Shown here: positions 16,130 to 22,954 of the stretch, one piece after another
How positions within the stretch are numbered: position 1 is the stretch's first letter
How the letters are laid out: each line of letters starts with the position of its first letter
DNA from: Alistipes sp. An66
GTDB lineage: Bacteria; Bacteroidota; Bacteroidia; Bacteroidales; Rikenellaceae
Direction of reading: 5' to 3'
DNA: 52,242 bases
NCBI RefSeq assembly: GCF_002161445.1
Contig: NZ_NFHT01000020.1
Span: 1-52,242, forward strand
Notes under the pieces: model-generated
The model's database searches: none
Told to the model about the DNA's origin: nothing
Seen by the model: only the letters and a program-made list of their open reading frames with translations
Translations under genes and position numbers: made by a program

Positions 16130-16426
16130 TCAGAGGAAGAAGGAGCGTAAGACGGTGCCGACGATGACCAGAAAGACGCACGAGAGGAAGAGCGCCGTGG
16201 CGGACTTCGAGGCGTCGGGATCGCCGCTGTTGAACTTCGAGTAGACGCGGACGCCGCCCACCAGCCCCAGCACGGCAGCCACGGCGAAGATCAGTTTGGT
16301 GAGCGGGTCGAAATAGGAGGTGACCATGTTGGTCGCCTCGCTGATTCCGGCCATGCCGTTGCCCTGTGCGAAGGAGACAAGCGATGCAGGTAGCATCAGA
16401 ATCAAGAAGATTGCGCTTTTTTTCAT
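16130..16426 (-). CDS. traE: conjugative transposon protein TraE (DUF4134)
   Basis: Start set at ATG 16426 (MKKSAIFLILML), which gives a clean signal peptide; an upstream in-frame extension is unlike the family. 98 residues: signal peptide, a short loop (GNGMAGISEATNMVTSYFDP), then two membrane segments with IFAVAAVLGLVGGVRVYSKF and a final FLSCVFLVIVGTVLRSFFL. This is the VirB2-like small double-span protein of Bacteroides ICEs. A 160-bp gap with an inverted repeat separates it from traD, so it may have its own promoter. Confidence 0.9.
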   Translation of the reverse strand: MKKSAIFLILMLPASLVSFAQGNGMAGISEATNMVTSYFDPLTKLIFAVAAVLGLVGGVRVYSKFNSGDPDASKSATALFLSCVFLVIVGTVLRSFFL

Positions 16427-16497
16427 CGGTTTTGCAGTTTGGTAATGGGTGTGAAAAAGGCCGCAGCCCGCCTTTTGAGGCAGTCTGCGACCGAGAC

Positions 16498-16517
16498 GGA
16501 AGCAACCAGTTGCTTCC
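16498..16517. repeat. inverted repeat upstream of traE
   Basis: GGAAGCAAC and GTTGCTTCC are perfect 9-bp arms with a 2-bp spacer, in the 160-bp gap between traD and traE. No T-tract follows on the minus strand, so it looks more like a protein-binding site than a terminator. Confidence 0.4.
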
Positions 16518-16586
16518 CGCAGCAAATCATTCGGGCATTAGCCGTAATTCCGATTCCAGTTCATCATGCATTCGTTTTTTTGAGGG

Positions 16587-17117
16587 TCAGACATAGTTTC
16601 GCAGGTCAAAATTCTCGATTTCGCGGCGCTCCTCCTCCGTAACATCCGGCGTGAGGATGCGCTCGCCCGCTTCGGCGCTCCGGAGCAGCGCCTGGACCTC
16701 CGGATCGTGCAACTCGCCGTTGTTCTGCAGGGACGGGAACCGCAGCGGCGGCCGGGGCTCCTGCGGATCATCGGTCTCGCCGTTCTCGCGGATCGGACCC
16801 TGGAGGACCAGCTCGCCCCAGCCCTGCATCGAGGCCGGCTTTTCGGCCGGGGGCGGAACAAATGTAGCAGCATCTTCGGGCTTTGATTCCGCAGGTGCCG
16901 GGATGGCCTTCCGAGGCCGCAGATGGCCGGTAACAGCATAGTGTTTCGGGATTATCAGCAACGGTGTTTCTCCACGGCGGGGCTCGGCGGCCTGCTCTAA
17001 ATCGACCTTGTCGTTCGACCCGTCAGCCCGGGATTCTGCGGACTTTCTCCACCGCTGCGGAAGCCACGGCCGAAACCATCGAGCAATTCTCTTGAGAAGG
17101 GAACTCGGGAAGCCCAT
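16587..17117 (-). CDS. traD: TraD-position protein (DUF4122-like)
   Basis: A 176-residue hydrophilic protein with a basic, aromatic N-terminus (MGFPSSLLKRIARWFRPWLP) that could associate with the membrane, a proline- and glutamate-rich low-complexity middle, and an acidic helical tail with ILTPDVTEEERREIENFDLR. The position between traC and traE, the length and the disordered middle fit TraD of CTnDOT-type elements. The sequence itself is too low in complexity for a firm family call. Confidence 0.6.
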   Translation of the reverse strand: MGFPSSLLKRIARWFRPWLPQRWRKSAESRADGSNDKVDLEQAAEPRRGETPLLIIPKHYAVTGHLRPRKAIPAPAESKPEDAATFVPPPAEKPASMQGWGELVLQGPIRENGETDDPQEPRPPLRFPSLQNNGELHDPEVQALLRSAEAGERILTPDVTEEERREIENFDLRNYV

Positions 17118-17119
17118 CC

Positions 17120-17650
17120 TTACACCAGGTCCTTGAAATTCCGGGTTCGATTGATGCGGTTGATTTCGTCCCGATAGAGATCAAGATGATGTCTCATAAT
17201 ATTCTCGACATAATCCGTAACGGTCAGATTCCCTTCGCCAATCCGTTGGACGACACTGTGAATCCGCCGCTTGGTCTCCATGCTGAGATAGACGCTGCCT
17301 CGTCGTTGGAAGGGCGTAGGATGCAGAAAAGTTTTCCGGAAATCGGGCTTGACAGCGCCTCGTTTCGTGGAGACTGGAATCGGAGGCATTATCTCTTCCA
17401 CTCGGGCGACCTTCTCGGTGAGAACAATCTGAACAGGTTCTTCGTCCGGAATCTTCTCGCCCTGTTCGATGGAATCCGGGTCCTCTTCTTGATCCCTAAC
17501 GACTGATTCCGACGCGGAATTTTCCTTCGGCTGGGTCTTCTCCCGTTTTCGTCTAACGAAGAAGAGGGTGAAACACAGGATAAGAAGAAGGATACTTGCA
17601 AGGATGAGCAGAGATGCTGCCCAATCGGTTGAAAAATGAAATGTGTTCAT
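17120..17650 (-). CDS. traC: conjugative transposon protein TraC (DUF3408)
   Basis: A 176-residue protein with an N-terminal membrane segment (SLLILASILLLILCFTLFFV), an acidic middle, and a C-terminal DUF3408 domain (VYLSMETKRRIHSVVQRIGE ... YVENIMRHHLDLYRDEINRI). The C-terminal domain is closely similar to that of the adjacent traB product, so the pair are paralogues, one soluble and one membrane-anchored. It starts 2 nt after the traB stop. Confidence 0.82.
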   Translation of the reverse strand: MNTFHFSTDWAASLLILASILLLILCFTLFFVRRKREKTQPKENSASESVVRDQEEDPDSIEQGEKIPDEEPVQIVLTEKVARVEEIMPPIPVSTKRGAVKPDFRKTFLHPTPFQRRGSVYLSMETKRRIHSVVQRIGEGNLTVTDYVENIMRHHLDLYRDEINRINRTRNFKDLV

Positions 17651-17652
17651 GG

Positions 17653-18084
17653 CTATAAAAGATCTTTTGTACTTCGTTCCTTGTAGATGCGGTTGATCTC
17701 CTCCTTGTAGAGGTCGAGATGCTGCCGCAGAATTTGTTCAACATAGGAGGTGGCGGTCATACGCTCGCCTCCGATCTTTTTGACGACCTCGAGAATCTTA
17801 CTCTTCGTCTCGAGACTGACATAGAGGGCTCCCCGAATATGAATATCCAACAGCGACATGAAGGTCGGTTCGAATTCGGGGACGACCACCGTCCTCTGTC
17901 GGCGCGATTCGGTTGAATGCCCCGTAGTGCGCTCTTCGGAGGTGGGTGGCGAGGTTTCCGCAGGCGGTTCATCCGGGGGGTGCTCCGGTTGCACTACATC
18001 CACGGTTTTCGGAACCAGCCCCGCAATCATCCGGCGCATGGCCTCTTCGTCGACTTCCACTTTGTTCTTGCGGGCCATATTCAT
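17653..18084 (-). CDS. traB: conjugative transposon protein TraB (DUF3408)
   Basis: A 143-residue soluble protein. The proline-rich N-terminal half is followed by a DUF3408 domain (ALYVSLETKSKILEVVKKIG ... YVEQILRQHLDLYKEEINRI). This domain has the look of a ribbon-helix-helix-like module, suggesting DNA binding alongside the ParA-like traA product; that is inference. Its ATG overlaps the traA stop (ATGA). Confidence 0.82.
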   Translation of the reverse strand: MNMARKNKVEVDEEAMRRMIAGLVPKTVDVVQPEHPPDEPPAETSPPTSEERTTGHSTESRRQRTVVVPEFEPTFMSLLDIHIRGALYVSLETKSKILEVVKKIGGERMTATSYVEQILRQHLDLYKEEINRIYKERSTKDLL

Positions 18085-18842
18085 GAAATTTGTAGCATCG
18101 AAAGAATCTCGGCCGCAAGGTTCTCGATCTGCGCTTCGCGGGCAAAGGTCCGTTCCGGAGCCAGCAGCGTCGAACGTCCGATTCCCGTGCCGTCAGCCAA
18201 AAGTTCCTTGTTGAATTTTGACCGGTAGGGAATCTGTGTCTTCAGGACAGGCAGATGAAGCTGACGGATGATCGCCTCATAGCGTTCATAGAGCGGGGTT
18301 CGCTCGCGGCGATCGACCATCGTCCAAAAGAGGTGGAGGCTGCGCAGACGGAGATGGTCATTACAAACCATGCCGTTATAAAGACTACGGGCAAAGGAGA
18401 GCGAACTCTCCAGCACGACCTTGTCGGCTTTGATCGGGATGAAAAGGGCATCCAGCGAGGAGAGGATCTGCAACACTCCTTCGGTATTGACTGTCCCGGG
18501 CAAATCGTAGAGGATAATCTGCGGATGATAATCGCTTTGCAGTTGTCGTGCCGTCTTCTCAAGAGCATCGGACGGCGTGCTGCTGACGATGGGCCAGAAT
18601 TTCCGATCGGTTCCCTTGAACTGACGGGCGACCATCAGTTTGTAATAATCGCTCAAATTGAGGATCTCCAACTCGCGGGTGCGTTGATTGTAGATCGACC
18701 ATTGGGGATAGTCGCAGTCGACAACCAGCACGTCACGCTGCAAGGTATAGTGGAGATGACTGGCAAGCAGAACGGTGAAGGTTGATTTTCCAACGCCGCC
18801 TTTTTGATTGCATACGGCAATGCTTACAGGTGTGTTTTCCAT
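18081..18842 (-). CDS. traA: TraA, ParA/MinD-type ATPase
   Basis: A 253-residue ParA-type protein: deviant Walker A KGGVGKST (residues 14-21), then VLVVDCDYPQWS and IILYDLPGTVNT as the A' and B motifs. It is the first gene of the tra operon in Bacteroides ICEs, with TraB probably acting as its DNA-binding partner for partition or positioning of the transfer complex. The upstream leader carries repeated CACGAAC half-sites. No separate parB-like gene is visible. Confidence 0.92.
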   Translation of the reverse strand: MENTPVSIAVCNQKGGVGKSTFTVLLASHLHYTLQRDVLVVDCDYPQWSIYNQRTRELEILNLSDYYKLMVARQFKGTDRKFWPIVSSTPSDALEKTARQLQSDYHPQIILYDLPGTVNTEGVLQILSSLDALFIPIKADKVVLESSLSFARSLYNGMVCNDHLRLRSLHLFWTMVDRRERTPLYERYEAIIRQLHLPVLKTQIPYRSKFNKELLADGTGIGRSTLLAPERTFAREAQIENLAAEILSMLQIS

Positions 18843-18887
18843 AATTTATTTCTTCAGGAAGGCGCGATTTAACAAGTTTGTTCAAGA

Positions 18888-18945
18888 GTGCGTTCACGCA
18901 CGAACTCCCGAGTTCGTGAATTCAGGAATAAGGTCCGGCACGAAC
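18888..18945. promoter_or_regulatory. cluster of CACGAAC half-sites in the traA leader
   Basis: CACGAACTC (18899-18907) and GAGTTCGTG (18910-18918) form a perfect 9-bp palindrome with a 2-bp spacer. A third CACGAAC is at 18939-18945, and GTGCG/CGCAC (18888-18892, 18897-18901) is a second small hairpin. The cluster lies 46-103 bp before the traA start. It could be an operator or a ParA/TraB-type partition site. No direct evidence for a binding protein. Confidence 0.45.
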
Positions 18946-19265
18946 AAAGGGAAGCATTTCATCGTGAAGGAACAGATGACGGAAGCTGTTCCCGAAATCC
19001 TGAAAAGCAGGATCAATGAACAAATACAATAGCAGTTTCATGGATGGATTGTTGGTCGTTTGCCCGCAAGGTAATGCAGTTTTCGGGGGTTGATTCCCGG
19101 TGTCCTCCGGAGGCCTTATATGGCCGACAATCGCACTTTTTAATCCCTGAATATCCTCGTAATATTGCAGCGGAGAATCTGCCCATGATTTTTTGTTTCG
19201 GAGATGCCTTTTCGAGAGAGGAATTGCCCTCTGCGAATGCCGGAACTGTACCCGTCGCCTGACGG

Positions 19266-19356
19266 GAGCGAGCTGTACCTTTGTATGCCGAAAAGTTTTT
19301 CGGCATACAAAGGTGCTCGCTCTGCGAGGCCGGGTGGCGTTCCCGAGTCACGCCAC
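19266..19356. other. candidate oriT region with long palindromes
   Basis: The arms ACCTTTGTATGCCGAAAA (19277-19294) and TTTTCGGCATACAAAGGT (19297-19314) are perfect complements with a 2-nt loop. Outside them GAGCGAGC (19266-19273) pairs with GCTCGCTC (19315-19322), leaving a 3-nt bulge, for a total arm of 26 bp. A second inverted repeat, GTGGCGT/ACGCCAC, sits at 19334-19340/19350-19356. The block lies 17 bp before mobA, between the divergent tra and mob operons, where Bacteroides ICEs carry oriT. The exact nick site is not identifiable. The rest of 18946-19265 shows only short open frames that I do not accept as genes. Confidence 0.6.
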
Positions 19357-19372
19357 TTAAACTACCAGACTG

Positions 19373-19792
19373 ATGACAACCACGAAAAAGAGGATCGGAC
19401 GTCCGACAACAACAGACCCCAGGGTTCACAGGTATAATTTCAAACTCACCACGGAAGAGAATATCCGCTTTAAGCAGATGCTTTGTAAGGCGGGATTGGA
19501 GCATAACCGCAGCCGATTTATCGTCAAACGCATCTTCGCCGAAGAGTTCGTCGTCGTCAAACGCGACCCTTCGAAGGTGCAATTCATCGCACGGCTTAAC
19601 GACTTTTATTTCCAATTTCAAAAGCTCGGGAACAACTATAACCAGATTGTAAAAGCCATCAACGCGCACTTTTCCAACGTTGCTATCCCGCATCAGATCG
19701 CTATGCTGGAGCAGCGAACCCGCGAGCTGAAAGCCCTCAGTATCGAGATTCTCAACCTCGCAAAACAGGCTAAGGAGTGGTTGCGAATATAA
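19373..19792 (+). CDS. mobA: MobA, relaxosome accessory protein
   Basis: A 139-residue basic protein opening MTTTKKRIGRPTTTDPR, with a segment FKLTTEENIRFKQMLCKAGL that resembles the ribbon-helix-helix of MobA/MobC-type relaxosome proteins. The C-terminal half is helical. It lies directly downstream of the palindromic candidate oriT and overlaps mobB by 16 bp. In Bacteroides ICE naming MobA is the oriT-binding accessory and MobB the relaxase, which fits. Confidence 0.82.
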   Translation: MTTTKKRIGRPTTTDPRVHRYNFKLTTEENIRFKQMLCKAGLEHNRSRFIVKRIFAEEFVVVKRDPSKVQFIARLNDFYFQFQKLGNNYNQIVKAINAHFSNVAIPHQIAMLEQRTRELKALSIEILNLAKQAKEWLRI

Positions 19793-21009
19793 GATCGGGC
19801 TCCTCGCCCGGCGGTGCTTTGCGCTATAACAAGGAGAAAGTGGATAAGGATGAAGCCGAGGTGCTCTTCTGGCAGAAGATGCTGGAGCCATACGATAAAT
19901 GCGGACGCCTTGATATTGACGCCTGCATGGAGAGCTTCATACCGTATCTCGAAGCCAACCGCAGGACTACGAACACGGTTTTCCATGCCTCGCTGAACCC
20001 TTCACCGGAGGACAGGCTGACAGACGAACAGCTCCGGAAAATCGCCTGTGAGTACATGGAACGCATGGGTTACGGCGAACAGCCTTATATTGTTTTCAAG
20101 CACAAGGACATTTCCAGAGAGCATCTCCATATCGTGTCGCTGCGGGTCGATGAGCAGGGCCGCAAACTCCCGCACGATTTCGAGGCCCGGCGCTCGATGG
20201 AGATTCTGCGAGACTTGGAGCGGAAATACGGCCTGCATCCGAGCGTCAAGGGACAGGAACTGACGGACAGGGAGGGCCTGCGGAAGGTGAATTATCCCGA
20301 GGGAAATGTCAAACAGCAGATCTCGTCCGTTGTGAGATCATGCCTGCAAAATTACAAATGCTCGTCCTACGGAGAGTTTCGCACGCTGCTGGAACGCTTC
20401 AATATTTCGGTCGAAGAACGTACGGGAACTATCGACGGCAGAAATTATGCGGGGATTATCTACGGTGCCCTGACCGACGACGGATATGGAATCGGCACTC
20501 CGTTCAAGTCGAGCAAAATAGGGAAAGACGTAGGTTATAAAGCCCTTCAAAGGTATTATGAAAACTCGAAAATAAAACTGAACAAAGAAGGCACACTCGA
20601 CCAGCTGCGGCAAACAGCAAGGGACGCCATGAGTCCGCATAATACGCGAGACGAGTTCCGGCAACTGCTCGGAGCGGACCATATTGACGCGATCTTTCGA
20701 ATTAATTCCATCGGACGAATCTACGGCGTAACGTTTATAGACCACAATACGGGTATCGTTGCCAACGGATCAGTGTTGGGAAAGGAGTTCTCTGCAAATA
20801 CTTTCAATGAATTGTATCCGGTACTGAAAAACAACAAACAGGTTGCAGAACAGCAATACCCAGAACAAAAATACGAGCCGCGAAGCCATACGGTAAATCC
20901 TGTCTCGGGAATCGTCGATACGGTATTAGATTTAGCAGATACATGGGCTTATGAAGAATTACAGCAGCAAATAAAAAAAAGGAAAAAAGACCGAAAATCA
21001 TTGTATTGA
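19777..21009 (+). CDS. mobB: MobB relaxase
   Basis: A 410-residue relaxase of the MobA/VirD2 (MOBP) type. Motif III HLHIV (H116, H118) and an upstream FHASLNP (H70) form the metal-binding triad, and Y17 in ALRYNKEK is the candidate nicking tyrosine. The C-terminal half is helical and basic and ends KKRKKDRKSLY. The start overlaps mobA. Normally mobC would follow at once; instead mobB is followed by the PUL and mobC lies 29 kb away. The frame is intact. Confidence 0.9.
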   Translation: MVANIRSGSSPGGALRYNKEKVDKDEAEVLFWQKMLEPYDKCGRLDIDACMESFIPYLEANRRTTNTVFHASLNPSPEDRLTDEQLRKIACEYMERMGYGEQPYIVFKHKDISREHLHIVSLRVDEQGRKLPHDFEARRSMEILRDLERKYGLHPSVKGQELTDREGLRKVNYPEGNVKQQISSVVRSCLQNYKCSSYGEFRTLLERFNISVEERTGTIDGRNYAGIIYGALTDDGYGIGTPFKSSKIGKDVGYKALQRYYENSKIKLNKEGTLDQLRQTARDAMSPHNTRDEFRQLLGADHIDAIFRINSIGRIYGVTFIDHNTGIVANGSVLGKEFSANTFNELYPVLKNNKQVAEQQYPEQKYEPRSHTVNPVSGIVDTVLDLADTWAYEELQQQIKKRKKDRKSLY

Positions 21010-21065
21010 CAAATTGGATGTTATATTGACAACGATTTATCTTGATGAAATTTCTTACGCAATTT

Positions 21066-21097
21066 TTTGAGGGGGGGGAATTTTTTTATTAACTTTA
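21066..21097 (+). promoter_or_regulatory. sigma-factor promoter with G8 tract in the spacer
   Basis: TTTG at 21066-21069 and TAACTTTA at 21090-21097 match the Bacteroides -33 and -7 elements (one mismatch, final A for G), with a 20-nt spacer. That spacer contains eight consecutive G (21071-21078) followed by seven T. The expected start of transcription is about 21102-21105, roughly 38 nt before the sigma-factor ATG. Changes in the G tract would alter promoter spacing. Confidence 0.6.
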
Positions 21098-21141
21098 CTT
21101 AGTTTTTTACGTATTTTATACAAGGAGTATTGTTTTTCCGC

Positions 21142-21708
21142 ATGCAAATCGGTCACGATCATTTCGAAGAAATTTACACGCAATATTACGCTCGGTTCGT
21201 AATTATTGCTCGTCGTTATGTCCGGGATCCTGAGGTTGCACAAGATTTGGTGATGGACGGATTTGCTGCATTTTGGGAGAATCGGGACAAATTGCCTGTT
21301 GACGTAAATATTCCGGGATATATTACTACGATCATCAAGAACCGTTGTTTGGATTGGCTGTATGCCCAGCGGCTCCATTTGCAGAAACAAATGGATATGC
21401 ATTCTCTTCAAAATCGATTGAATGCCGCCAATATCCGTTCGTTGAATGCTTGTAATCCGGGGCGTTTGTTCTCCGCCGAAGTGATTGAAATCGTGCAACG
21501 TGAATTGGAGAATCTCCCTGAACTTACACGAAAAGTTTTTGAAGCGCATCGATTTTATAATAAAACTTATGCCGAAATTGCCGATGAACTCGGTATTCCT
21601 GTACGTAGGGTTACGACTGAAATGCAACGCGCCCTGTCTCGGTTAAAAGTTGCATTGAAAGACTACCTCCCGGTCAGCCTAATATTATTGCTGTTGGATG
21701 CAAATTAA
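21142..21708 (+). CDS. ECF sigma factor of the PUL
   Basis: Start taken at ATG 21142 (MQIGHDHFEEIYTQYYARF); a TTG four codons upstream is possible and is closer to a GGAG. 188 residues. Region 2 is RFVIIARRYVRDPEVAQDLV followed by DGFAAFWENRDKLP, and region 4 is LPELTRKVFEAHRFYNKTY with AEIADELGIPVRRVTTEM as the helix-turn-helix. This is the Bacteroidetes SusC/SusD-associated ECF form. It is held by the FecR-like anti-sigma encoded downstream. Base composition is more AT-rich than the tra genes, a sign of different origin. Confidence 0.92.
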   Translation: MQIGHDHFEEIYTQYYARFVIIARRYVRDPEVAQDLVMDGFAAFWENRDKLPVDVNIPGYITTIIKNRCLDWLYAQRLHLQKQMDMHSLQNRLNAANIRSLNACNPGRLFSAEVIEIVQRELENLPELTRKVFEAHRFYNKTYAEIADELGIPVRRVTTEMQRALSRLKVALKDYLPVSLILLLLDAN

Positions 21709-21736
21709 GATTTTGCATTCGATTTATTTTTCTCAT

Positions 21737-21762
21737 AAGCGTCCTTTCCGGCGCTTTTTTTT
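21737..21762 (+). terminator. terminator between sigma and anti-sigma genes
   Basis: AAGCGTCC and GGCGCTT can pair around a short loop (one bulged T), followed by a run of eight T. It lies 29 nt after the sigma-factor stop and 63 nt before the anti-sigma start. Partial read-through would set sigma above anti-sigma mRNA. Confidence 0.55.
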
Positions 21763-21824
21763 ACGTATTTAGCGTAAAGTCGTTCCGGTTATTCGTTAAA
21801 AATATATGGATAGAAAATAAATAT

Positions 21825-22754
21825 ATGGACAGAGAGATACTTTTTAGATTCATGCAGTGTGAAACCACTCCCCAAGAAGAGTTGGCGGTGCTGAATTGGT
21901 TGGATGAGGATCAAGCGAACCAGCATGAAATGGATCGTTTGGACGAAATATTCAATGCAATGGTATTGCATGCCCCAGCTCCGGCTCCGCGTCGTCGGTC
22001 GGTTTTTACATTGAGGAATGTATGTCGCTTCGCAGTCTCTGCCGCAGCAATGATCGCCTTGATTGTCGGGGGCGGTTATTGGTTCAGCGCTTGGCGTATC
22101 AAAGACTTCAGCAGTCGGATGCTGACGGTATGCGCCCCCGAAGGCCAACGAATACATACCGTTTTGCAGGACGGGACGCAGGTTTGGCTCAATGGCAATT
22201 CGAAGATGGAATATCCCGTGGCCTTTTCCGGACAGAGCCGTTGCGTGAAAATTACGGGCGAGGTCATGTTCGACGTGGCACAATGCCCGGGACAGCCGTT
22301 TATCGTCCATACCTATGCCGGAACGGTCGAGGTGCTCGGTACGAAGTTCGATGTGTTGGCGGATGAGGCGAACGATCTCTTCTCGACGGCCCTGCTGCGC
22401 GGAAAGGTTCGCATCACTACCGGACAAAATGAAACGGCGACGCTTATCGCAGGCCAGTACGCCGATTTGCAGAACGGACATCTCGTCACGCGATCCATCG
22501 AACGCCCGGACGACTATCTGTGGCCCGACGGCATTATCGCTCTGAACTCATCCTCATTCACCCATCTCGCAGCAAAAATAGAACGGGCGTACAACGTCAA
22601 GATGGAATTGCAATGCAAAGAGGTGCCTGTCATCAAATATCAGGGTAAGATTCGGATTGTCGAGGGGTTGGAACATGCTCTGAAAATATTATTGGCCGAC
22701 ACGGATCGTACATTCGAAATCGATTATGAAACGAATCGAGTTTACATACGATAA
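21825..22754 (+). CDS. FecR-family anti-sigma factor
   Basis: A 309-residue single-pass protein. The N-terminal cytoplasmic part (MDREILFRFMQCETTPQEEL) is the sigma-binding DUF4880-like region, the membrane segment is about residues 66-84 (FAVSAAAMIALIVGGGYWF), and the periplasmic FecR domain has LQDGTQVWLNGNSKMEYPVA and GEVMFDVAQCPGQPFIVHT. The C-terminal DUF4974-like domain follows. It should receive the signal from the STN domain of the SusC-like protein and release the ECF factor. Encoded between the two. Confidence 0.93.
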   Translation: MDREILFRFMQCETTPQEELAVLNWLDEDQANQHEMDRLDEIFNAMVLHAPAPAPRRRSVFTLRNVCRFAVSAAAMIALIVGGGYWFSAWRIKDFSSRMLTVCAPEGQRIHTVLQDGTQVWLNGNSKMEYPVAFSGQSRCVKITGEVMFDVAQCPGQPFIVHTYAGTVEVLGTKFDVLADEANDLFSTALLRGKVRITTGQNETATLIAGQYADLQNGHLVTRSIERPDDYLWPDGIIALNSSSFTHLAAKIERAYNVKMELQCKEVPVIKYQGKIRIVEGLEHALKILLADTDRTFEIDYETNRVYIR

Positions 22755-22831
22755 TCATCCTTTAATGCTAAGATACTAACCTAAACTGAAGCCTATGATA
22801 AACAATACTATCTGATCGTATCTTATGATTC

Positions 22832-22918
22832 AAAAAAGACCGTAGGAATGCAGCCCTACGGTCAGAATCAAAAAAAGTTACATCATCCAATCATGTAATA
22901 CACATTTTCGATTCTTAA
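22832..22918 (-). ncRNA. predicted DonS-type cis-antisense sRNA to susC
   Basis: A minus-strand promoter (22923-22954) should start transcription near 22916-22919. About 80 nt downstream GACCGTAGG (22863-22855 read leftward) pairs with CCTACGGTC (22846-22838) and is followed by six T (22837-22832), a strong intrinsic terminator on this strand only. The RNA, about 87 nt, is fully antisense to the susC 5' leader. No protein-coding gene on the minus strand needs this terminator. Bacteroides PULs with sigma/anti-sigma/susC order are known to carry such repressive antisense sRNAs (DonS type) at this position. No expression data here. Confidence 0.75.
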
Positions 22919-22922
22919 CCCA

Positions 22923-22954
22923 CAAAGTTATGTATAAAAAAAGTATTCAGCAAA
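22923..22954 (-). promoter_or_regulatory. antisense promoter over the susC start
   Basis: Read on the minus strand: TTTG at 22954-22951, exactly 20 nt, then TAACTTTG at 22930-22923. Both match the Bacteroides TTTG/TAnnTTTG consensus without mismatch. The -7 element overlaps the first base of the susC ATG. It is one of the best Bacteroides-type promoters seen in the window and points away from susC. Confidence 0.75.

Noticed and set aside
18808..19437. Short plus-strand frames in the traA-mobA gap (18808-19032, 19044-19262, 19204-19437)
   Set aside because: They cross the palindromic regulatory/oriT block and look like by-products of conserved non-coding DNA. One (18808-19032) reads fairly naturally after codon 20, so a small gene is not fully excluded.
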